This document shows positions 24,617 through 33,596 of a stretch of 64,000 nucleotides of DNA, piece by piece (the first letter of the stretch is position 1; the number at the start of each line of letters is the position of its first letter). Under the pieces are notes generated by a model. The model did no database searches and had not been told where the DNA came from. It saw only the letters and a program-made list of their open reading frames with translations. The translations under genes and the position numbers were made by a program. Source of the stretch: Methylomarinovum caldicuralii (GTDB taxonomy: Bacteria; Pseudomonadota; Gammaproteobacteria; Methylococcales; Methylothermaceae); assembly GCF_033126985.1 (NCBI RefSeq), contig NZ_AP024714.1, positions 186,001-250,000 on the forward strand, given 5' to 3'.

Positions 24617-25155
24617 TCAATCTGCCAAGAGAGAGGAGCCTTTGTCCGCCAACAGGTACTGGGCGTCGATTCCCTCGATCAGGGTTGCAGCCTGGCTGCA
24701 ATCCGCTGTGGGACCTGCTGTGACAACCATTCTGACCGGCATACCATGCGCATCCACGGCCAGATGTATCTTGGTGTTGAGCCCCCTTTTGTGCGCCCCA
24801 TGTCCTGGTTGCCGCCTTTGGCGCCGGCCGCATGAGGGTGTACCTTCACATGGCTGGCATCGATCATCAGCCATTCGTAATCCGGTTCATCGATCAGCTG
24901 CTCGAGAACCTTCTCCCACACCCCCTTGTCCCGCCAGCGGCAGAACCTTCGATGGACGTTCTTCCAATCCCCGTAATCCGGTGGCAGATCCCGCCAGGGG
25001 GCGCCGGTGCGCAGAATCCAAAACACCGCATTGATGAACTGCCGGTTGTCTCTGGCCACCCCGCCCCAGGCGCCTCGGCGCCCGGGAAGATGCGGTTCCA
25101 ACAGCTCCCAAACCCGGTCGGAAATATCGTGGCGGCGGTGTGCAGGTGTCGTCAT
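24617..25155 (-). pseudogene. IS5-family (IS427-group) transposase, frameshift type, C-terminally truncated
   Basis: The first frame (from ATG 25155) gives the IS427-group N-terminus: DISDRVWELLEPHLPG, FINAVFWILRTGAPWRDLP and the first catalytic Asp in LMIDASHVKVH. Near 24786-24792 the minus strand has AAAAGGG, a classic -1 slippery heptamer in the correct phase (A AAA GGG), after which the second frame continues NTKIHLAVDAHG and ADKG with the second Asp. Family members use such frameshifting to make the full enzyme. The second frame ends after about 20 residues more, so the C-terminus with the catalytic Glu is lost and the element is dead. Confidence 0.8.
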
Positions 25156-25238
25156 GGCGCAGGTCCTGTGATAAAGTCCAAACAGACGTTCAGTATCTCA
25201 CAAACTCGTGACGACAGCATCTAGCAAGATCGGCCATA

Positions 25239-25668
25239 CAGGGCAATCGCATGAATATACCCCACGAAGATGATTGTTTAAGATTCGATTGACTTGGAGC
25301 GGATTAGAGACATCCTCTCTGAGGAGAATGCTTTTTTGAGGGAGGCACAAATGTTGGAAAAGCCCCTGGCGCTGAGCGAGGTGTTCGTATCGATTCCGGA
25401 CCCGCGACAATCATCGAAGGTAACTTACGATCTGGTGGAAGTGCTGGTGGTTGTGGTGTGCGCGGTGATCTGCGGTGCGGATACGTTGGTGGAGATTGAA
25501 CTTTGGGGCAAAGAGAAACTGGATTGGCTGCGTCGATATGTGCCCTTGCCGCATGGGATTCCGTCCCACGACACCCTGGGGCGGATTTTGGCGATGATCG
25601 ATCCGGAAGCGTTCGGATCGGCCTTCCAGCGCTGGGCGGTGAGCGTGGTTCCGGCATTGGAACGGTAA
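25239..25668 (+). mobile_element. ISAs1-family remnant, left end
   Basis: A likely terminal repeat begins CAGGGCAATCGC at 25239 (ISAs1 elements usually begin CAGGG, family knowledge). It is followed by a 5' leader and the transposase fragment. The right half of the element is missing; the sequence passes directly into the glycan gene region near 25670. Confidence 0.55.
25351..25668 (+). pseudogene. ISAs1-family transposase, N-terminal fragment
   Basis: From ATG 25351 (ribosome site GAGGGAGG) it encodes about 105 residues typical of the ISAs1 N-terminal domain: VFVSIPDPRQSSKVTYDLVEVL, GADTLVEIELWG and IPSHDTLGRILAMIDP. The DDE core that should follow is absent, so it is a dead remnant. An upstream TTG at 25294 is less likely. 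Confidence 0.8.
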
Positions 25669-25692
25669 CTATGATCACACGGAACCCAACAA

Positions 25693-26556
25693 TTATACCC
25701 AGCGCCAACCGTATCGCTGGAAGAAACGCCACGCCGAAGCCACAAACCAGACGCGGTGTCGCCACCCTTTTCTGGCAACCCCTCCCCCTAGGTGGGTGAC
25801 AACAAAATCAGGCAAGTAAGCAAGACGCGTGACCCTGCGGGCCCGCAACCCCAAGTCGAAATCTTCGAAATAAAGGAAATAACCAGGATCAAAACCGCCG
25901 ATTGCGCGCCAGACTGTCTCCCGGATCAGAAAGCAGCAACCGCTGATCAGCTGAAGATCAAAACGAGGCACACTCCAGTCTAGATCCCGCATCTCATATT
26001 TTTCCAGATAAGCGGAAAAGCGTTTTTGAAGCCAAGGTGGCGCCCCCCCCCGAAGCGCGAGCACCAGAACCGTCGGGTAACGTTTGCATAAGTACAGCTG
26101 CCGTCCCCGTTCATCCCGGGCATGGGGAACCACCAGACCCACATCCGGATTGGCCGCCAAAAAAGCCAGCGCCCGAACCAAGGCGTTCGGTTCCAGAAAT
26201 ACATCCGGGTTGAGAATCAGGCGGAAATCCACATCTTTCCCTTGTGCTTGATTATGGCCGGCACCATAACCCAGATTTCCATCATTGCAGTGAATCACCA
26301 CTGGAAATCCGAATGCCTGAATCAATGCGTGCAACTTCGCTATGTAGGTCCTGCCAGAGGCGTTATCGACAAGCACCACAGTTGTTGTCATCCGGGGTTG
26401 TGTTTCCAGGAGCCGGACCAATGCCGCCTGCAAATTCGCAAGGCAGCGCTGCAATATCGGAATGGGTGACTTATGCAGGACAATGGAGACCGCAAGATGG
26501 TTTGCTGGAATATAGATGGATTCGGAAAGGGGGTCCTCCTGATCTGCCGTCCTCAT
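25693..26556 (-). CDS. Rhamnosyltransferase-like GT2 glycosyltransferase
   Basis: Transfers a sugar from a nucleotide donor to a growing glycan at the cytoplasmic face of the membrane. GT-A fold: VSIVLHKSPIPILQRCL at the start, VVLVDNASG, the D-x-D-like LILNPDVF, and FYLFEDFDL-type block (YFLYFEDFDLGLRARR). Extended acceptor-binding part to residue 287. The layout resembles WbbL/RfbN-like rhamnosyltransferases. ATG 26556 sits 7 bases after the stop of the upstream gene with AAGG before it; an ATG at 26595 would overlap that gene. Last gene of the minus-strand glycan operon, next to an ISAs1 relic. Confidence 0.82.
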   Translation of the reverse strand: MRTADQEDPLSESIYIPANHLAVSIVLHKSPIPILQRCLANLQAALVRLLETQPRMTTTVVLVDNASGRTYIAKLHALIQAFGFPVVIHCNDGNLGYGAGHNQAQGKDVDFRLILNPDVFLEPNALVRALAFLAANPDVGLVVPHARDERGRQLYLCKRYPTVLVLALRGGAPPWLQKRFSAYLEKYEMRDLDWSVPRFDLQLISGCCFLIRETVWRAIGGFDPGYFLYFEDFDLGLRARRVTRLAYLPDFVVTHLGGGVARKGWRHRVWFVASAWRFFQRYGWRWV

Positions 26557-26563
26557 CCTTGCA

Positions 26564-29500
26564 TCAGCAGCCCAGGCGTTCGATGACTTCTTCACGAGAA
26601 AGGCCGGTCAAACTGTTCTCTCGCCAAATATACTCGTCGAATATCAACAGCCCGGTTTCACGGTAAAAACTACGCAGACTTTCCAGCATTTTCTCGGGAT
26701 TGTAGCGATCCTGGATATACCGCTTTTTCATGCCGAACTGTTGGCGATAGGTAAAATGATGATGGATCACCCAAGCGCCAGGTGCATTGAGACAGGCATA
26801 TCCGTTTCGGCGCAGAGCCATGGAAACTCCGACATCCTCGAAAACATTGGGATAACCGCTATGAAGATAAGGAGCCGGGTTGATGGTAAACAGGGTTGCG
26901 CCAATGGGATTCCAATCACATTCACGAAAACGTGCGCTCCCCATGTCATAAGCGAATTTCCCCCGATCATACAATGCCACACGGACAATCCCCGGTTCCT
27001 GTGTTTCCAGATATCCCCCTGAGAACTGCAGCGTCCTATCAGGGAAGAGCACTTTTGCACAGACCGATCCCACATTGTCTTGCACCTGCGCCCGTACCAG
27101 CATCTCCTCCAACCACCCCGGTTCTGCCGTTTCATCATTATCGAACACCAGAAACCAGTCGCCTTTCGCCTGCTCCAAGGCTTTTTTCCGGCCCAACGCC
27201 GGCCCCAAATTTTCGGAGGAGAAAAACAGGCGCACATTATCAAAATAACCGGCAACTTTTTGCTTGAGAAAGCGCACCGTATCCGCATCGGAGCCATTAT
27301 CGAAAAGTATGATCTCATGCGGAACAACCACCGTATCCCTGAGACTCAACAAAGCCTCCCATGTCTGTTCCGGCTTACCAAAGGAAAGCATAATTATGGA
27401 TAAAAACCGGTCGAATTTTCCTTCCTGGATATCCGCCCTTAACCGAGCTTCCTGTTGAATGCGTTCCGTCGCCCACTGCTGACGGGACTGTTGTTCGTGT
27501 GTCGTCTGGCGAGAGTGGAAACGGTGGTAATAGAGGAATTCCGGAAGATGCACAAAGCTCTGACTTGGATAATGAAAAGCAATCCGCATGAGCAGATCAT
27601 AGTCCTGAGCAGCATTAAACCGTGGATCGAAAAGCCCCACCCGGGCGATCGCGGTACGATCAATCAATTTCAAATGCGTAGCATACATTCTCTCCAGATT
27701 TTCCCGGAAATAGTCTTGCCGGGGCAGATGCTCGAAGGAAATACGGCTGACCTCCCGATCCTGCTCATCGACATTTATTCTTCCAGTGTGCAGGTACACA
27801 GTATCCTGCTGCCAGGCTTCCATACATCGCTCAATGGCATGGGGAACCAGATAATCGTCACAGTCCAGGAAGGCGATCACATCCCCTGAACTTTTTTCCA
27901 ATAATCGGTTCTGCGTTTCAGCGATGCCAAGGTTCTGTTCATTGTAAATGACCTCCAGCTTCTCTGAACGGGACCGGGAGATTTCTTCCAGAATCGGTTT
28001 CACCCGCTGATCGGGAGAAGCATCGTCACACACGATCACTTCCAGATTCTCATAGGTCTGGGCCATGGCGCTCTCCAGACAGCGGGGCAAAAACTCGGCA
28101 TGGTTGTAGACAGGAATAATCAAGCTGACCTTAGGCGCTCCCTGCCGGCCGGGCGTTGCCCGCACTTCTACCGGAACGGGCTTATGGGACGTCAACCAGG
28201 ATTTGATGCGTTGCTTCACGGGGAAAGGAAGCCGCCTGATCACCCCTTGCAGCGAAGGCTGTCGATAGACCCCGGAGGCCAGTTTCCAGATACTGTCCCG
28301 CCATGTGGATTCCCCGCGGATGATACGGCCCAGCTCGCGCAGGGGTGCCGTGATTTTCCATGATCGGCTGCCCAAAATCTGTGCCAGCTGCATCTGATAC
28401 CGTTTAACTTCCTGAGTCAAATGCGCATTCTGCTGCTGTGCGGTCTTCAGTCTCTGGTCAACAAATAGAAGATTCTGTTTTAGCTGGGCAATCTCGTTCT
28501 CATACGCTTCCGCACCGGAAATCAACTGCTGCTTGAGAGAAGCAATCTCACTCTCATACGCTGCCGCACCGGAAATCAACTGCTGCTTGAGAGAAGCAAT
28601 CTCACTCTCATACGCTGCCGAACCGGAAATCAACTGCTGCTTGAGAGAAGCAATCTCACTCTCATACGCTTCCGAACCGGAAATCAACTGCTGCTTGAGA
28701 GAAGCAATCTCACTCTCATACACTTCCGAACCGGAAATCAACTGCTGCTTGAGAGAAGCAATCTCACTCTCATACACTTCCGAACCGGAAATCAACTGCT
28801 GCTTGAGAGAAGCAATCTCACTCTCATACGCTTCCGAACCGGAAATCAACTGCTGCTTGAGAGAAGCAATCCCAGCTTTATGTTGTTCCAAATGGTCCTG
28901 CAGCAGTGCAATGCGCATATTCAATTCATGTTGTATCTGCTCATGTTGCCTTACCTGATGATGTCGACGTTCAAGATGTCGGGCCAGAAGGCGCATGCGT
29001 GCGATGATGTCGGCAATGCCTTCCCCCCCCCAGACGGGTACCCATTTTTCCAACAAGCGGATGAATGCGCCGCGCACTTCTGACATTTCCACCTGGTCTG
29101 CACCTACCCCGCTACCCGAGGCGGAAACATCATAAATTCCGACCACTTCATCCAGATATTGAAAATTCCCTCCCCGCGCCTGGATCTGGAGCCAGAAATC
29201 CCAGTCTTCGAACAAATCGAAGGTTTCATCAAAACGACACGATGCGATAGCCGATCGCCGGATGAGCGGCGCATGAATCGGAATGTAATTTTCAGTCCGC
29301 AACAGTACGGGATCGTAGGTCCGGCCAAAGCTCTGCGGCTTATCTCCGGTGGTTTCTATACGGCCATAGACCAGATCCACGCCCTGCCTGAATTGGGAGA
29401 CACGCTTCTGTAAACTATCCGGTGTCAACCAGTCATCATCATCAAGAAAACAAATGAACCGGCCGCGGGCACGCATCAATCCCGCATTGGCGGCATGGGA

Positions 29501-29737
29501 CCGCCCTCGCCCGACCACGATGCGTACATACCGGAGCCGTCCATTGAATGTGCGCCTGAAGGACTCGACTACAACCCGCGCAGAATGCAGGCCGTCATCG
29601 ACCACGATCGCCTCAATGTTTCTGTAGCGCTGTTCGGCGATGGAGGCCAGTGCACGACCCAGCAGGGATGGGCGGTCATGGGTCCGGATGATGACGGAAA
29701 TCAAAGGTTGTCTGAAGAGTCTTCCAATATTCGGCAT
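26564..29737 (-). CDS. Giant protein with three GT2 domains and a tandem-repeat coiled-coil linker
   Basis: A 1057-residue multi-domain glycosyltransferase. Order: GT2 domain 1 (about 10-215; VSIIRTHDRPSLLGRAL-type start, CFLDDDDW), a helical segment (240-290), seven 18-residue repeats of ASLKQQLISG-x-x-x-YESEI (291-416), a coiled-coil tail with SRSWKITAPLRELGR, GT2 domain 2 (about 525-740; VSLIIPVYNHAEFLPRC, VIVCDDASPD, FLDCDDYLVP), and GT2 domain 3 (about 800-1000; LSIIMLSFGKPEQTWEAL, LVFDNDETAEPGWLEEM). Such proteins usually assemble repeat units of surface glycans in the cytoplasm. The start ATG 29737 lies 3 bases past the sulfotransferase stop. Confidence 0.85.
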   Translation of the reverse strand: MPNIGRLFRQPLISVIIRTHDRPSLLGRALASIAEQRYRNIEAIVVDDGLHSARVVVESFRRTFNGRLRYVRIVVGRGRSHAANAGLMRARGRFICFLDDDDWLTPDSLQKRVSQFRQGVDLVYGRIETTGDKPQSFGRTYDPVLLRTENYIPIHAPLIRRSAIASCRFDETFDLFEDWDFWLQIQARGGNFQYLDEVVGIYDVSASGSGVGADQVEMSEVRGAFIRLLEKWVPVWGGEGIADIIARMRLLARHLERRHHQVRQHEQIQHELNMRIALLQDHLEQHKAGIASLKQQLISGSEAYESEIASLKQQLISGSEVYESEIASLKQQLISGSEVYESEIASLKQQLISGSEAYESEIASLKQQLISGSAAYESEIASLKQQLISGAAAYESEIASLKQQLISGAEAYENEIAQLKQNLLFVDQRLKTAQQQNAHLTQEVKRYQMQLAQILGSRSWKITAPLRELGRIIRGESTWRDSIWKLASGVYRQPSLQGVIRRLPFPVKQRIKSWLTSHKPVPVEVRATPGRQGAPKVSLIIPVYNHAEFLPRCLESAMAQTYENLEVIVCDDASPDQRVKPILEEISRSRSEKLEVIYNEQNLGIAETQNRLLEKSSGDVIAFLDCDDYLVPHAIERCMEAWQQDTVYLHTGRINVDEQDREVSRISFEHLPRQDYFRENLERMYATHLKLIDRTAIARVGLFDPRFNAAQDYDLLMRIAFHYPSQSFVHLPEFLYYHRFHSRQTTHEQQSRQQWATERIQQEARLRADIQEGKFDRFLSIIMLSFGKPEQTWEALLSLRDTVVVPHEIILFDNGSDADTVRFLKQKVAGYFDNVRLFFSSENLGPALGRKKALEQAKGDWFLVFDNDETAEPGWLEEMLVRAQVQDNVGSVCAKVLFPDRTLQFSGGYLETQEPGIVRVALYDRGKFAYDMGSARFRECDWNPIGATLFTINPAPYLHSGYPNVFEDVGVSMALRRNGYACLNAPGAWVIHHHFTYRQQFGMKKRYIQDRYNPEKMLESLRSFYRETGLLIFDEYIWRENSLTGLSREEVIERLGC
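28490..28867. repeat. Seven in-frame tandem repeats of 54 bp
   Basis: Seven consecutive 54-bp units encode the 18-residue coiled-coil repeat of the triple-GT2 protein; an eighth, degenerate unit follows (AQLKQNL). Units differ by only a few bases, mostly in the codons for the x-x-x positions (SEA, SEV, SAA, AAA, AEA). The low divergence at DNA level indicates recent expansion or homogenisation, so the copy number may vary between isolates. Confidence 0.92.
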
Positions 29738-29740
29738 GTC

Positions 29741-30649
29741 TCAATGATATCCCAAACTATGCATCAGATCAGCAGCGACGCGGTCGAAAATCGCCCGATC
29801 CGCTTCGTGGAAACAACAAGAATGTCGGGCACGCTGATTCCCGAACATCATCTGTGCCCGGCAACGCTGAAAAAACACATCATCGTTGTCCTGCGGAAGG
29901 TTCAGGAAACGCAATACTGTCCACAGGGTTTCCTCGGGACGATCTACAAGATTTTCATAGCGAATCTCCAGATAATATCCTTCCCGGGCCACCTTACGGC
30001 TCTGCACGATCAGGCCCTTCCACCACTGAGAGAGCTTCCCGACGTCCCCCCAGCCCAGAGCTGCCGCTGAACGCACTACATCCCAACCATTCCGGATCAA
30101 CAGAATAACGCGGCAAGGTCCCAGACTGTCCCAGAGCACATCCCCGAAACGGGAGATTTCCGGGGTCTTGTTGATCCATAGCGGACGTCCCATCAATTCG
30201 GCCTGACGCTTGCCAAGAAACCGGATCAGCCATCCAGTCACCTGCCCGATTCGCTGAAGGTCCGTAGTGTCGGCCTGCAGCTCCCACCGTCTGACAGCCT
30301 GAAGCGCCTCTTCCCGGGAATACAGGATGCAGTCGGCGCCAAGCGGATAACGCTCGTATGCGGCTTTGCCGCTTGCTTCAGCGCCGCTGAGACGACGGAA
30401 ATTGTAATCCACATGCCAGCGCATCCTCGCTGCCACAGCCGCCGCATCGAAACCTGCCGGGTGGATGGGCTGCATCAACGCGGCTTCTTCAGAAAAGACC
30501 GCCGGATTCGTCAAAACCCGCAACCAACGCAATGCCTCGCACAACTCCTTGGTTTCGAACCAGGGAGCGATTTCCGGATGCAACCCGAGCAGATTGATCA
30601 ACAAGGTGGAACCACTGCGGAAACCGCCGATGAAGACCGGTGTGCTCAT
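29741..30649 (-). CDS. Sulfotransferase family protein
   Basis: Likely transfers sulfate from PAPS to a sugar or lipid acceptor. 302 residues. The 5'-phosphosulfate loop is FIGGFRSGSTLLINLL (about 5-20); the 3'-phosphate site is VILLIRNGWDVVRSA; a basic/aromatic WINKTPEI block lies between. ATG 30649 overlaps the stop of the deacetylase reading frame (ATGA), so they are translationally coupled. Sulfated capsule or exopolysaccharide is inferred from the cluster with ABC export genes. Confidence 0.85.
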   Translation of the reverse strand: MSTPVFIGGFRSGSTLLINLLGLHPEIAPWFETKELCEALRWLRVLTNPAVFSEEAALMQPIHPAGFDAAAVAARMRWHVDYNFRRLSGAEASGKAAYERYPLGADCILYSREEALQAVRRWELQADTTDLQRIGQVTGWLIRFLGKRQAELMGRPLWINKTPEISRFGDVLWDSLGPCRVILLIRNGWDVVRSAAALGWGDVGKLSQWWKGLIVQSRKVAREGYYLEIRYENLVDRPEETLWTVLRFLNLPQDNDDVFFQRCRAQMMFGNQRARHSCCFHEADRAIFDRVAADLMHSLGYH

Positions 30650-31293
30650 TCCATCGCCTCCCGTAACCGTCTCATGGCCGCCAACAACCGCAATCCCTGC
30701 GCACGGTCGACCCTCTGCAACGCCTCCACCGCCTGCGCGCCTGGAGCCAGGCAATGCGCACGATAAGCCATCAGGGAACGGCTGATGGTCTCGTAATCGC
30801 AATACGCCAACGGCAGCCGATAGACCGAAAGCGCCTTCCGCTTGCGATCCTGCCACGGGGTCACATCCACCACATGGGTTGCCGCCACCGGCTGGCTCAC
30901 CTCATAAAGAAACAATTCCGCTTCGGTGGCGGATGCCTGCCAGGCGCAGATCGCCGCCTCGGCGACGGCCACATGGTCCCGATGCCGTTCCAGGGGCGAA
31001 GGAGCCAAAATCCAGTCCGGTCCGTAGCTGTCGATCATTTGCCGGATACGCCGCCGTAATCCGGAAGAATCCTGGCAATCGCCGTCGGGTTCGTACCACT
31101 GGACCAGGTCTTCGATACCCAACACCGCCAGCGCACGACACAATTCCCCGCTGCGGAGATGAGCCGCAGGTTCGTCAAACCGGCCTTCGGGATCGCCTGC
31201 CTCACCGGCGCTGACCGCCACCACCCGAACCTCCCCACCCACGGCACGGGTGGCGGCGAGCAGCCCTCCCACCCCCAGAGTCTCGTCTCCGGG
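30646..31293 (-). pseudogene. PIG-L/LmbE-type deacetylase domain, split from the GT4 by a one-base frameshift
   Basis: This reading frame carries a PIG-L family N-acetylglucosaminyl deacetylase domain: GDETLGVGGLLAATRAVGGEV, SAGEAGDP, PSPLERHRDHVAVAEA and YEVSQPV. The conserved zinc motif PHPDDE is broken at 31287-31293: the GT4 frame supplies APHP and this frame supplies GDET, so a single base is missing between them. There is no start codon or ribosome site of its own. Either this is one GT4-deacetylase fusion gene disrupted by a deletion (or a sequencing error), or a frameshift is tolerated. The product would deacetylate an amino sugar. Confidence 0.7.
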
Positions 31294-32609
31294 TGGGGGG
31301 CTAACACCAACAGCCGCCTGGCAGTGATTTCCAAACGCCGGGGCAACGGATAGACCGATAATGGCTTGCTTACCGGCATTTCCAGAGGCAACTGCCGGCT
31401 TAGCCCCGGCGTCACCGGGGCGCCACGGTAAACCTGCAGATAGCCTTCCGCCACCGCTGCGGCATCGGGCCACTGCCGCATTCTTGCCTGCGCCCGATCA
31501 GACCAGGCCCGGCGTTCCTCCGGTGACCGCAGCAGGCAGGTGATGGCATCAGCGATCAGGACCGGCTGGCGCGGCGGCACCAGCCAGGCGGCATTGCCCA
31601 CGACCTCGGGAACGCCGCCGACGGCAGTCACGATCGCCGGCAACCCGGCCGCCAGGGCTTCCACATTGGCCAAGCCGAAGGATTCGGTTTCCGAGGCGCT
31701 GACGTAGACATCCGCCGCCGCGTAATACACCGCCGGCTCCCAGCTGGCAGCCAGAATCAACCGTGCTCCCAGCCCTGCATCTGCGGCGATACGGCGCAGC
31801 GCAACGCTTTCCCCGGGCCCCAGCAGCACCAGACGCAACCGTTCGTCGTTTATCCGGGCGCAGGCATGAATGAGATCGACGAAGCGCTTCAGCGGCGCAT
31901 CACGCCCGACCCCCAGCACGACGAACCAGTCCGGGTCCCACGCCAGTTGCGCCCGTGCCTCATTGCGCGGTGGAAACGACAGGGCGGGGCGGGGATGGGG
32001 CACGACCTGCCAATGCGCCGGTAGCGGATAGACGCCCAGATCCCGCGCCAGCTGCGCACGTCCTGCCTGAGTCGGCGTCATCACCCAGTCGGCCCGGCGC
32101 AGGATCCCTGCCTCCCAGCGCCGCAGCCAGGCCATCGCACCGGCGTCGAGGGGAGCGCCATCCTCGTGCAGCGCCTGGGTGTAACTGCCGAAACCATGCT
32201 GAGTCAGGCCGTGGCGTACCTGACGCGCCCGCAGTCCTCCATACCACCAGCGCCACCATTGGAATCCGGCGGTAATAATCGGGTCGTGGCAATGGACGTG
32301 GCTGATTTCGTCGCGAAAGGCCACCTTTGCCGCCAGCCGCCCCATGTTGAGGCGTTCGAGAATACCGCCGGCCAGGGCCTGGGCGTCCGTCCCCGGAAAG
32401 CGCCGCTTTAACCAACGGGCGAACCCGGGTCGCCAGCGTTGCAGCCACGCCAGGCCGCGGGATCCGGCGTCCTCCTGGGACAGATAGGCCACCCGCACCC
32501 CCCGCCGGTGCAGCTCGGCCACCACCGGGTCGAGACTGCGGCCGAGACCGAAGCGGCGGTCATCAGGCCGTTCACGGGTCACGATCAGAAGGGATTCGAC
32601 GCTTTCCAT
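31035..32609 (-). CDS. GT4 glycosyltransferase (frame runs into the out-of-frame deacetylase region)
   Basis: A GT-B fold glycosyltransferase of the GT4 family. Residues 1-400 are convincing: LLIVTRERPDDRR, HVHCHDPIITAG, VLGVGRDAPLKRFVDLIHA in the donor-binding half and SETESFGLANVEALAAGLPAIVT, the E-x7-E motif. After about residue 440 the frame passes the start of a PIG-L domain (RRLLVLAPHP) and then degenerates into meaningless sequence until the stop at 31035, because one base is missing near 31290. The biologically meaningful end is therefore about 31290 or, if repaired, 30646. It follows the GNAT gene by a zero-base junction. Confidence 0.8.
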   Translation of the reverse strand: MESVESLLIVTRERPDDRRFGLGRSLDPVVAELHRRGVRVAYLSQEDAGSRGLAWLQRWRPGFARWLKRRFPGTDAQALAGGILERLNMGRLAAKVAFRDEISHVHCHDPIITAGFQWWRWWYGGLRARQVRHGLTQHGFGSYTQALHEDGAPLDAGAMAWLRRWEAGILRRADWVMTPTQAGRAQLARDLGVYPLPAHWQVVPHPRPALSFPPRNEARAQLAWDPDWFVVLGVGRDAPLKRFVDLIHACARINDERLRLVLLGPGESVALRRIAADAGLGARLILAASWEPAVYYAAADVYVSASETESFGLANVEALAAGLPAIVTAVGGVPEVVGNAAWLVPPRQPVLIADAITCLLRSPEERRAWSDRAQARMRQWPDAAAVAEGYLQVYRGAPVTPGLSRQLPLEMPVSKPLSVYPLPRRLEITARRLLVLAPHPETRLWGWEGCSPPPVPWVGRFGWWRSAPVRQAIPKAGLTNLRLISAAGNCVVRWRCWVSKTWSSGTNPTAIARILPDYGGVSGK

Positions 32610-33596
32610 TCAGAAAAAGTCGGTATCGCCGGGCATCAGCCACCAACGTTCCCGCAGGGATTCCGGAGACGGACCTTCGGTCCAGATACCCGTCGGCACG
32701 TGTACCTCCAGCGGCGTGGCGGTACCGCCCAGCGCTGTCAACCGCCCGGCCGGCACCGTGCTCGCCCAGGTATACAATTCCTTTCCACCCAAACGGGTCA
32801 CCATGCGCCGGGCCTGGGCCAGCGCCTCGCCCAGATCGGCCGCCCCGCCCAGCCAGTCTACCCACAGCCAGCGGTCGCCATCGCGCCGCAGCACGATCAA
32901 TCCCAACGGCTGCCGCAGCAGGCGCGCCTCCAGCAGCAGACATTCATAACGATGCTCGGGATGGTGAAGATAGCGGTGCACGAGGAAAGGGAAACAGCGC
33001 TCTCCGGTCAAGCATCCATTCAGATCATGCCGCATTCGCGCCCACAGGGCGTCGACGAGAGGCGCATCGCTTTCCGGGCGGAAATGACGAATGCGGCTGC
33101 GCCAGCGGGGCCGGTCCGGCAACGGTGGCCAGCGGAACTCGTGCATGCGGTCCACCCGGGCGTACAGCCCGAGGCGCTCGGCCAGTCTCATGGCACGCAG
33201 GTTGGGAAAGCCGAAGCCCAACAAAAAGGGCCGCCCATAGCCCACCCAGGTTTCCTGAAACGCCGCGGCACAGCGCTGGAAAAGACCGCGGCGGGTCAGG
33301 ACGCCCCGCTCACTGGCCTTGACCATGACGTCGCCGACCTGGAAGGCGGGAATCACTTCGCCGCGCCAATGGATCCTTCGGGGGAAGGCGGCATAGTGGG
33401 CCACCAGCGTCTCATCACGCCAGGCGCCGAAAGCAAAACCGCGGCCGTCGCCGTACTTCCACTGCCACCAGGCCCGGGCTTTGACCACCCCGAACACCTC
33501 CTCGAACAGCGCATGAACGCGGGAATCATTGAGCGAATCCACCGGCCCGATCCGTAAGTGGCCAGTTTTGGAAGTCAGCTCTGCGGTGGCAGCCAT
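32610..33596 (-). CDS. GNAT-type N-acyltransferase
   Basis: A 328-residue acyltransferase-fold protein. Visible: LRIGPVDSLNDSRVHALFEEVFG at the start, WWQWKYGDGRGFAFGAW, the acetyl-CoA-site-like PAFQVGDVMVKASERGVLTRRGLFQRC and FGFPNLRAMRLAERLGLY. Proteins of this two-GNAT type occur in polysaccharide and exosortase-associated clusters; acyl donor and acceptor are unknown. ATG 33596 overlaps the end of the ABC ATPase gene by about 22 bases; a longer frame upstream is a shadow of that gene. With a deacetylase nearby, acetyl editing of a sugar is plausible. Confidence 0.7.
   Translation of the reverse strand: MAATAELTSKTGHLRIGPVDSLNDSRVHALFEEVFGVVKARAWWQWKYGDGRGFAFGAWRDETLVAHYAAFPRRIHWRGEVIPAFQVGDVMVKASERGVLTRRGLFQRCAAAFQETWVGYGRPFLLGFGFPNLRAMRLAERLGLYARVDRMHEFRWPPLPDRPRWRSRIRHFRPESDAPLVDALWARMRHDLNGCLTGERCFPFLVHRYLHHPEHRYECLLLEARLLRQPLGLIVLRRDGDRWLWVDWLGGAADLGEALAQARRMVTRLGGKELYTWASTVPAGRLTALGGTATPLEVHVPTGIWTEGPSPESLRERWWLMPGDTDFF

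Noticed and set aside
24590-24640. Hairpin AAGCCG/CGGCTT and a possible IS30-like end near the IS5 relic
   Set aside because: Stem is short, and no matching opposite end or transposase is found.
28490-28867. Regular repeats that could be mistaken for a CRISPR array
   Set aside because: Units are directly adjacent without spacers, are in frame, and code a coiled coil inside a glycosyltransferase.
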